This document shows, piece by piece, positions 58,267 to 64,000 of a stretch of 64,000 nt of DNA. The notes under the pieces are model-generated. The model was not told the origin of the DNA and made no database searches. It saw only the letters and a program-made list of their open reading frames with translations. The stretch is from Trabulsiella odontotermitis. Lineage in GTDB: Bacteria > Pseudomonadota > Gammaproteobacteria > Enterobacterales > Enterobacteriaceae. The stretch lies in NCBI RefSeq assembly GCF_030053895.1, contig NZ_CP125781.1, forward strand, positions 3,658,001-3,722,000. Reading direction: 5' to 3'. A program made the translations under genes and the position numbers. The stretch's first letter is position 1. Every line of letters starts with the position of its first letter.

Positions 58267-58341
58267 CATGACCTCTTAATTGATATCCGGCGATCCCTGG
58301 TCTTCTCGCCCATCATCCACCGGGTCGTTCTATCCGCCCGT

Positions 58342-58370
58342 ATTTTACAAAATTGTTAACAATTTTGAAA
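58342..58370 (-). promoter_or_regulatory. lpd promoter with a perfect 20-bp palindrome
   Basis: CAAAATTGTTAACAATTTTG (58348-58367) is a perfect palindrome. On the minus strand it fills the 17-bp spacer between TTTCAA and a TAAAAT -10 box (complement of 58342-58347). The AATTG/CAATT arms recall a PdhR site with shortened spacing, and GTTAAC recalls ArcA sites. lpd is ArcA- and PdhR-controlled in E. coli. Confidence 0.5.
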
Positions 58371-58435
58371 CAACAAAACGGCAACGATTTATCTTTGGCA
58401 CTAATAACCTCACAGCACGCCATGAGATTACCAGA

Positions 58436-58458
58436 AAAAAGCCGGCCGTCAGGCCGGC
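58436..58458 (-). terminator. aceF terminator
   Basis: GCCGGCC (58441-58447) pairs with GGCCGGC (58452-58458) around four bases, and six T follow on the minus strand. It begins eight bases beyond the aceF stop and separates pdhR-aceEF from lpd, though some readthrough to lpd is known in E. coli. Confidence 0.8.
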
Positions 58459-58465
58459 TTTTCGA

Positions 58466-60352
58466 TTACATCACCAGGCGGCGAATGTCGCTCAGGGTGT
58501 TGTTGATGATGGTAATGAAGCGCGCACCATCAGCACCGTCAATCACACGGTGGTCGAAGGAGAGCGAAATCGGCATCATCAGACGCGGCATGAACTCTTT
58601 ACCATTCCACACCGGCTCCATCGCAGACTTGGACACACCGAGGATAGCTACTTCCGGCGCGTTGACGATCGGCGCGAAATGGGTGGTGCCCAGGCCGCCG
58701 ATGCTGGAGATGGTGAAGCATCCGCCCTGCATTTCGCCTGCGGTCAGCTTGCCATCACGCGCTTTTTTGGAGATGGTCATCAGTTCGCGTGACAGCTCGA
58801 TGATGCCTTTCTTGTTCACGTCTTTGAATACCGGAACCACCAGACCGTTTGGCGTATCAACCGCCACACCGATGTTGATGTATTTTTTCAGCGTCAGCTT
58901 CTGACCGTCTTCGGACAGCGAGCTGTTGAAGCGCGGCATCTGCTCAAGCGCAGCAGCAACGGCTTTCATGATGAAGACCACCGGGGTGATCTTCACGTCC
59001 AGCTTACGCTTCTCAGCTTCCACGTTCTGCTGTTTACGGAACGCTTCCAGCTCGGTGATATCGGATTTGTCGAAGTGCGTAACGTGCGGGATCATCACCC
59101 AGTTACGGCTCAGGTTAGCCCCAGAGATTTTCTGGATGCGGCCCAGTTCGACTTCTTCGATTTCACCAAACTTGCTGAAGTCCACTTTCGGCCACGGCAG
59201 CATACCAGGAATACCGCCGCCAGTGGCAGCAGGGGCAGACTCAGCACGTTTGACCGCGTCTTTCACGTACGCCTGAACGTCTTCGCGCAGGATACGGCCT
59301 TTACGACCGGTGCCTTTCACTTTCGCCAGGTTAACGCCAAATTCGCGCGCCAGGCGGCGGATCAGCGGCGTCGCGTGGACGTAAGCGTCGTTTTCCGCAA
59401 ACTCAGATTTGCCTTCAGCTTTCGCCGCCGGAGCCGCAGCAGGTTTTGCCGCTTGTGCAGCTGGCGCAGCGGCCGCTGGTGCAGCAGTCGGAGCCGCGGC
59501 AGGCGCAGCACCTTCCACTTCGAAGACCATAATCAGAGAGCCGGTGGAGACTTTGTCGCCGACGTTCACTTTCAGCTCTTTCACGGTGCCTGCGAACGGC
59601 GCCGGAACTTCCATAGACGCTTTGTCACCTTCTACGGTGATCAGCGACTGCTCAGCCGTGACTTTGTCGCCGACTTTCACCATCACTTCGGTGACTTCAA
59701 CTTCGTCGCCGCCGATGTCCGGGACATTAACATCTTTCGCACCGCCAGCCGCAGCAGGTGCTGCCGCCGGAGCGGCTTCCGCTTTAGCAGGAGCCGCAGC
59801 AGGCGCAGCGCCCGCCACTTCAAAGATCATGATAAGAGAGCCGGTAGACACTTTGTCGCCGGTGTTCACTTTGATCTCTTTCACGGTACCCGCGAATGGC
59901 GCCGGCACTTCCATAGAGGCTTTGTCGCCTTCTACGGTGATCAGCGACTGCTCAGCGGTTACGGTGTCGCCGACTTTCACCAGGATCTCAGTGACTTCAA
60001 CTTCATCACCGCCGATGTCCGGTACGTGAACGTCTTTTGCCGCAGCCGCAGCAGGTGCCGCCGCCGGATCCGCTTCTTTCTTCTCTTCTGCCTTGGCAGG
60101 TGCTGCAGTTGCAGCACCATCGGCGGAATCGAAAATCATGATCAATTTGCCAGTCTCGGTTTTATCGCCAACAGAGACTTTGATCTCTTTAACGATGCCT
60201 GCCTGCGGAGACGGAACTTCCATAGAGGCTTTATCGCCTTCCACGGTGATCAGCGACTGCTCAGCTTCAACCTTGTCGCCCACTTTGACCAGGATCTCGG
60301 TGATTTCAACTTCATCAGCCCCGATGTCCGGTACATTGATTTCGATAGCCAT
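58466..60352 (-). CDS. aceF: Pyruvate dehydrogenase E2, dihydrolipoamide acetyltransferase
   Basis: AceF is the core of the pyruvate dehydrogenase complex and makes acetyl-CoA. The 628 residues (630 in E. coli) contain three lipoyl domains with lipoylated lysines at about K41, K144 and K244 in EGDKASMEVP motifs, joined by flexible Ala/Pro-rich linkers. A peripheral subunit-binding domain (TPLIRRLAREFGVNLAKVKG) follows, then the catalytic domain ending with the active-site DHRVIDGADG (His near 601). The second and third lipoyl domains are almost identical at the DNA level. It lies 14 bp after aceE. Confidence 0.98.
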   Translation of the reverse strand: MAIEINVPDIGADEVEITEILVKVGDKVEAEQSLITVEGDKASMEVPSPQAGIVKEIKVSVGDKTETGKLIMIFDSADGAATAAPAKAEEKKEADPAAAPAAAAAKDVHVPDIGGDEVEVTEILVKVGDTVTAEQSLITVEGDKASMEVPAPFAGTVKEIKVNTGDKVSTGSLIMIFEVAGAAPAAAPAKAEAAPAAAPAAAGGAKDVNVPDIGGDEVEVTEVMVKVGDKVTAEQSLITVEGDKASMEVPAPFAGTVKELKVNVGDKVSTGSLIMVFEVEGAAPAAAPTAAPAAAAPAAQAAKPAAAPAAKAEGKSEFAENDAYVHATPLIRRLAREFGVNLAKVKGTGRKGRILREDVQAYVKDAVKRAESAPAATGGGIPGMLPWPKVDFSKFGEIEEVELGRIQKISGANLSRNWVMIPHVTHFDKSDITELEAFRKQQNVEAEKRKLDVKITPVVFIMKAVAAALEQMPRFNSSLSEDGQKLTLKKYINIGVAVDTPNGLVVPVFKDVNKKGIIELSRELMTISKKARDGKLTAGEMQGGCFTISSIGGLGTTHFAPIVNAPEVAILGVSKSAMEPVWNGKEFMPRLMMPISLSFDHRVIDGADGARFITIINNTLSDIRRLVM

Positions 60353-60366
60353 TATTCTTTTACCTC

Positions 60367-63030
60367 TTACGCCAGACGCGGGTTAACTTTATCTGCATCG
60401 ATGTTGAATTTGGTGATCGCTTCCGCCACCACTTTCTTATCGATTTCGCCACGTTTAGCCAGTTCGCCCAGCGCCGCGACCACCACGTAAGAAGCGTCTA
60501 CTTCGAAGTGATGACGCAGGTTTTCGCGGCTGTCAGAGCGACCGAAACCGTCAGTACCCAGTACGCGGTAATCGCTTGCCGGGATGAAGTTACGGATCTG
60601 CTCAGCGAACAGTTTCATATAGTCAGTGGATGCCACTGCCGGTGCATCGCTCAGAACCTGCGCAACGTACGGTATGCGTGGTTCTTCGGTCGGGTGCAGC
60701 ATGTTCCAGCGCTCACAATCCTGGCCATCACGCGCCAGTTCAGTGAAGGAAGTCACGCTGTACACGTCAGAACCCACGCCGTAGTCTTTCGCCAGGATCT
60801 GCGCCGCTTCACGAACGTGACGCAGGATAGAGCCTGAACCCATCAGCTGAACTTTGCCTTTGCTACCTTCGAGGGTTTCGAGTTTGTAGATACCTTTACG
60901 GATACCTTCCTCAGCGCCTTCCGGCATCGCCGGCATATGGTAGTTTTCGTTCAGCGTGGTGATGTAATAGTAAACGTTCTCTTGTTTCTCACCGTACATG
61001 CGATCCAGACCGTCGTGCATGATCACTGCAACTTCGTACGCGTAAGCCGGATCGTAAGAGATACAGTTCGGGATAGTCAGAGACTGAATGTGGCTGTGAC
61101 CATCTTCATGCTGCAGACCTTCGCCGTTCAGGGTCGTACGACCCGACGTACCACCAATCAGGAAGCCGCGCGCCTGCTGGTCGCCCGCCTGCCAGCACAG
61201 GTCGCCGATACGCTGGAACCCGAACATGGAGTAGTAGATGTAGAACGGGATCATCGGCAGATCGTTGGTGCTGTAAGACGTTGCTGCTGCCAGCCAGGAT
61301 GCGCCTGCGCCCAGCTCGTTGATACCTTCCTGCAGGATCTGACCTTTTTCGTCTTCTTTGTAGTAAGCAACCTGCTCACGGTCCTGCGGGGTGTACTGCT
61401 GGCCGTTCGGGCTGTAGATACCGATCTGGCGGAACAAACCTTCCATACCAAAAGTACGCGCTTCGTCAGCAATGATTGGCACCAGACGATCTTTGATCGA
61501 CTTGTTCTTCAGCATCACGTTCAGGGCACGAACGAAAGCGATGGTGGTGGAGATCTCTTTGTTCTGCTCTTCCAGCAGTTGAGAGAAGTCTGCAAGCTGA
61601 GGCAGTTCCAGCTTCTCAGTGAATTTCGGCTGACGAGACGGCAGATAGCCTTTCAGCGCCTGACGACGTTCGTGCAGGTACTTATACTCTTCAGAACCTT
61701 CCGGGAAAGTCAGGTAAGAGAGGTTTTCAACCTGCTCGTCAGTGACAGGAACATTGAAACGGTCGCGGATGTAACGCACGCCGTCCATGTTCATTTTCTT
61801 CACCTGGTGAGCGATGTTTTTACCTTCAGCGGTATCGCCCATGCCGTAACCTTTAATGGTATGGGCGAGGATGACCGTCGCTTTACCTTTGGTTTCCTGC
61901 GCTTTTTTCAGTGCCGCGTAGACTTTCTTCGGATCATGACCACCACGGTTCAGTGCCCAGATCTGATCGTCAGTCCAGTCAGCAACCAGCGCGGCCGTTT
62001 CCGGGTATTTACCGAAGAAGTGCTCACGCACGTAAGCGCCATCTTTGGATTTGAAGGTCTGGTAATCGCCGTCAACGGTTTCGTTCATCAGTTGAATCAG
62101 CTTACCGCTGGTGTCTTTGCGCAGCAGTTCGTCCCAACGGCTGCCCCACATCACCTTGATTACGTTCCAGCCAGCACCGCTGAAGATGCCTTCCAGTTCG
62201 TTAACGATTTTGCCGTTACCGGTGACCGGGCCATCCAGACGCTGGAGGTTACAGTTGATGACGAACACCAGGTTATCCAGTTTTTCGCGGGTAGCGATGG
62301 TGATCGCACCTTTAGATTCCGGCTCGTCCATTTCGCCATCGCCCAGGAAGGCGTAAACGGTTTGTTCGGAGGTATCTTTCAGACCACGGTGTTCCAGATA
62401 TTTCAGGAATTTAGCCTGATAGATAGCGCCGATCGGGCCCAGGCCCATGGAGACGGTCGGGAACTGCCAGAATTCCGGCATCAGTTTCGGGTGCGGGTAA
62501 GAAGAGAGACCGTTACCGTGAACTTCCTGACGGAAGTTGTTCATCTGCTCTTCAGTCAGACGGCCTTCCAGGAATGCACGAGCATAGATGCCCGGGGAAA
62601 TGTGGCCCTGGAAGTACACCAGGTCGCCGCCGTCTTTCTCGTTACGGGCACGGAAGAAGTGGTTGAAGCACACTTCATAAACGGTTGCGGAAGACTGGAA
62701 GGACGCCATGTGGCCACCCAGTTCCAGATCTTTCTTGGACGCGCGCAGAACGGTCATAATCGCGTTCCAGCGGATAGCTGAACGAATACGGCGCTCCAGA
62801 TCCAGATTACCCGGGTATTCCGGCTCATCTTCAACGGCAATTGTGTTTACGTAGTTGCTAGCCCCTGCACCAGCAGCCACTTTCACGCCGCCTTTGCGCG
62901 CTTCTGAAAGGAGCTGGTCAATCAGATACTGAGCACGCTCAACACCTTCTTCACGGATGACCGATTCGATCGCCTGTTGCCAGTCGCGAGTTTCGATCGG
63001 ATCCACGTCATTTTGGAAACGTTCTGACAT
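60367..63030 (-). CDS. aceE: Pyruvate dehydrogenase E1 component
   Basis: AceE decarboxylates pyruvate and acetylates the lipoyl groups of AceF. The 887 residues equal E. coli. The thiamine diphosphate motif runs from GDGEMDEPESKGA to NLVFVINCN, and the catalytic-loop histidines lie in the GYGMGDTAEGKNIAHQ region. It begins MSERFQNDVDPIETRDW behind a GGAATA-type ribosome site. Upstream, 120 bp separate it from pdhR; this leader carries a long hairpin. Transcription is mainly from the pdhR promoter. Confidence 0.99.
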   Translation of the reverse strand: MSERFQNDVDPIETRDWQQAIESVIREEGVERAQYLIDQLLSEARKGGVKVAAGAGASNYVNTIAVEDEPEYPGNLDLERRIRSAIRWNAIMTVLRASKKDLELGGHMASFQSSATVYEVCFNHFFRARNEKDGGDLVYFQGHISPGIYARAFLEGRLTEEQMNNFRQEVHGNGLSSYPHPKLMPEFWQFPTVSMGLGPIGAIYQAKFLKYLEHRGLKDTSEQTVYAFLGDGEMDEPESKGAITIATREKLDNLVFVINCNLQRLDGPVTGNGKIVNELEGIFSGAGWNVIKVMWGSRWDELLRKDTSGKLIQLMNETVDGDYQTFKSKDGAYVREHFFGKYPETAALVADWTDDQIWALNRGGHDPKKVYAALKKAQETKGKATVILAHTIKGYGMGDTAEGKNIAHQVKKMNMDGVRYIRDRFNVPVTDEQVENLSYLTFPEGSEEYKYLHERRQALKGYLPSRQPKFTEKLELPQLADFSQLLEEQNKEISTTIAFVRALNVMLKNKSIKDRLVPIIADEARTFGMEGLFRQIGIYSPNGQQYTPQDREQVAYYKEDEKGQILQEGINELGAGASWLAAATSYSTNDLPMIPFYIYYSMFGFQRIGDLCWQAGDQQARGFLIGGTSGRTTLNGEGLQHEDGHSHIQSLTIPNCISYDPAYAYEVAVIMHDGLDRMYGEKQENVYYYITTLNENYHMPAMPEGAEEGIRKGIYKLETLEGSKGKVQLMGSGSILRHVREAAQILAKDYGVGSDVYSVTSFTELARDGQDCERWNMLHPTEEPRIPYVAQVLSDAPAVASTDYMKLFAEQIRNFIPASDYRVLGTDGFGRSDSRENLRHHFEVDASYVVVAALGELAKRGEIDKKVVAEAITKFNIDADKVNPRLA

Positions 63031-63069
63031 GGGGGGTATTCCTTATCTCTAATTCGTTGATTTGTCTGG

Positions 63070-63115
63070 AACCTGTCCCATTGCGTTTTCAGCTAAAAGC
63101 GCAATAAGACAGGTT
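63070..63115 (-). promoter_or_regulatory. Long hairpin in the aceE leader
   Basis: AACCTGTC (63070-63077) pairs with GACAGGTT (63108-63115), and ATTGCG (63080-63085) with CGCAAT (63100-63105). In the minus-strand RNA the two bases between them form U-G pairs, giving a 16-bp stem extended by UUUU/AAAA. It lies in the pdhR-aceE gap with no U-tract after it, so it is more likely a processing, stability or translation element than a terminator. Confidence 0.6.
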
Positions 63116-63150
63116 CTGCGTTTAGTTGCCGCGCTCTAAAAAAACGGCGC

Positions 63151-63915
63151 TTAATCCTTTCGTTGCTGTAGGCGGCGAAGTGAACGTTCACGACGACTTT
63201 GTTCACGGCTGCGGTCCAGCAAGATCTCCTCAATGAAAGCCAGATGTCGGTGCGACGCTTCGCGCGCCTGCTCCGGCTCTCTGGCCATAATCGCCTCGAA
63301 AATTCGGGTGCGATGGTTGCTGACCAGCGGAAGCATTTCCCGACGGGCATACAACAATTCAAAATTCTGACGAACGTTTTGAGCCAGCATGGGCTCCATG
63401 CAGCGTAGCAGATGAAGCAAAACTACGTTGTGTGCCGCCTCGGTGACGGCAATCTGGTACTGGACGACGGCATTAGACTCGGCATCAAGGTCGCCTGACT
63501 GCTGTGCCCGTTCGATGGCCTGATGAAGTTCACCAATGCGTTCACGGTCTTCATCGGTACTGCGCAGAGCCGCGTAATAAGCCGCAATGCCCTCAAGCGC
63601 GTGACGGGTTTCCAGCAGATCAAACTGAGATTCAGGGTGGTCGGACAGGAGCTCTACCAGCGGGTCGCTGAAGCTCTGCCACAGGCTGCTCTGTACAAAG
63701 GTACCGCCGCCCTGGCGACGAAGCAGAAGGCCCTTGGCTTCGAGACGTTGAATCGCCTCACGCAGCGAGGGGCGGGAAACGTCGAACTGTTTGGCCAGTT
63801 CGCGTTCAGGTGGAAGTTTTTCGCCGGGGCGCAGTGTCCCCTCCAGAATCAAAAACTCCAGCTGCTGCTCTATCACATCAGAAAGTTTTGGTTGGCGGAT
63901 CTTGCTGTAGGCCAT
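63151..63915 (-). CDS. pdhR: Pyruvate dehydrogenase complex repressor PdhR
   Basis: PdhR is a GntR/FadR-type repressor of pdhR-aceEF-lpd, relieved by pyruvate, and it also acts on respiratory genes. The 254 residues equal E. coli. The winged helix-turn-helix (LPPERELAKQFDVSRPSLREAIQRLEAKGLL, about residues 34-64) precedes the FCD ligand domain (LLETRHALEGIAAYYAALR, with histidines in VTEAAHN and HRTRIFEAI). The basic C-terminus is RRERSLRRLQQRKD. A perfect PdhR palindrome lies 32 bp upstream of its ATG. Confidence 0.98.
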   Translation of the reverse strand: MAYSKIRQPKLSDVIEQQLEFLILEGTLRPGEKLPPERELAKQFDVSRPSLREAIQRLEAKGLLLRRQGGGTFVQSSLWQSFSDPLVELLSDHPESQFDLLETRHALEGIAAYYAALRSTDEDRERIGELHQAIERAQQSGDLDAESNAVVQYQIAVTEAAHNVVLLHLLRCMEPMLAQNVRQNFELLYARREMLPLVSNHRTRIFEAIMAREPEQAREASHRHLAFIEEILLDRSREQSRRERSLRRLQQRKD

Positions 63916-63946
63916 TATTCCCTGTCTCTGCCATTAGCCCGGAGTC

Positions 63947-63963
63947 AATTGGTCTTACCAATT
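63947..63963. promoter_or_regulatory. PdhR operator
   Basis: AATTGGT CTT ACCAATT is a perfect 7-3-7 palindrome and equals the PdhR consensus. Its place just upstream of pdhR gives autoregulation of pdhR-aceEF-lpd. The remaining 37 bp to the window end should hold the promoter. Confidence 0.85.
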
Positions 63964-64000
63964 GCAAGTTCGTAGCGCTAAAGTAACAAAGTATTCACCT

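Noticed and set aside
59075..60490. A 471-codon + strand frame antisense to aceF, rich in Phe and Arg
   Set aside because: It mirrors the repetitive Ala/Pro-rich linkers of aceF and has no start-site support.
60937..62781. A 614-codon + strand frame antisense to aceE
   Set aside because: Long shadow frames are common opposite highly expressed GC-biased genes; it has no family features.
1..64000. CRISPR arrays, tRNA or rRNA genes, prophage or defence islands
   Set aside because: I saw no regularly spaced repeats, no cloverleaf-like sequence at the intergenic gaps, and no phage, restriction or toxin-antitoxin gene families.

Overview
The window is a stretch of enterobacterial chromosome. Almost every protein reads as a near full-length homologue of an Escherichia coli K-12 protein from the 2-4 minute region (pdhR to frr), in the same relative order; seen on the given + strand, that block is reversed. 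Several things are absent where K-12 has them: no yaeI between dapD and yaeH, no yad fimbrial operon between folK and panB, no yadD between panC and panD, and no long yacH between lpd and acnB. The stf fimbrial genes that Salmonella carries between hemL and fhuB are also absent. A D-threonate utilisation cluster lies between speD and yacL, as I remember it in Salmonella. Together this suggests a Citrobacter-like member of the Enterobacteriaceae; the species is an inference.

Layout. 1-3.4 kb (minus): frr, pyrH, tsf, rpsB (translation and UMP kinase). 3.7-8.6 kb (plus): map, glnD, dapD, yaeH. 8.6-13.0 kb (minus): cdaR, degP, dgt. 13.1-15.2 kb (plus): mtnN, btuF, yadS. 15.3-17.1 kb (minus): erpA, clcA. 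17.3-18.5 kb (plus): hemL. 18.6-24.5 kb (minus): the ferrichrome system fhuA-fhuC-fhuD-fhuB behind a Fur-type site. 24.7-29.8 kb (minus): mrcB, hrpB. 29.9-36.9 kb (plus): thpR, sfsA, dksA, gluQ, pcnB-folK, panB-panC-panD. 36.9-40.4 kb (minus): yadE, yadI, yadH, yadG. 40.5-48.1 kb (mixed): can, hpt, gcd, cueO, yacC, speE-speD. 48.1-52.4 kb (minus): a YmjA-like gene, then a DeoR-type regulator, pdxA2, dtnK and a KdgT-family transporter. 52.5-55.6 kb (minus): yacL, acnB. 55.6-56.7 kb: a 750-bp stretch with terminators, a direct repeat and a candidate small membrane protein, then a small secreted protein in place of yacH. 56.8-63.9 kb (minus): lpd, aceF, aceE, pdhR.

Functional groups. pdhR-aceE-aceF-lpd makes the pyruvate dehydrogenase complex under PdhR, and acnB continues into the TCA cycle. 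panB, panC and panD make pantothenate. speE and speD make spermidine. fhuACDB imports ferrichrome and BtuF serves vitamin B12 uptake. The dtnK/pdxA2/transporter/DeoR cluster is the main accessory metabolic module. Regulatory sites read directly from sequence are a sigmaE promoter for degP, a 19-bp-spacer CueR-type promoter for cueO, a perfect CRP site before gcd, a perfect PdhR palindrome before pdhR, a conserved-looking hairpin in the aceE leader, and an AUU start codon for pcnB.

Most of the window is ordinary, well-described core genome. The least explained parts are the lpd-acnB interval (55.6-56.7 kb), the ymjA homologue beside speED, and a CueO with very little of its methionine-rich segment. 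I saw no tRNA, rRNA, CRISPR array, insertion sequence or prophage.
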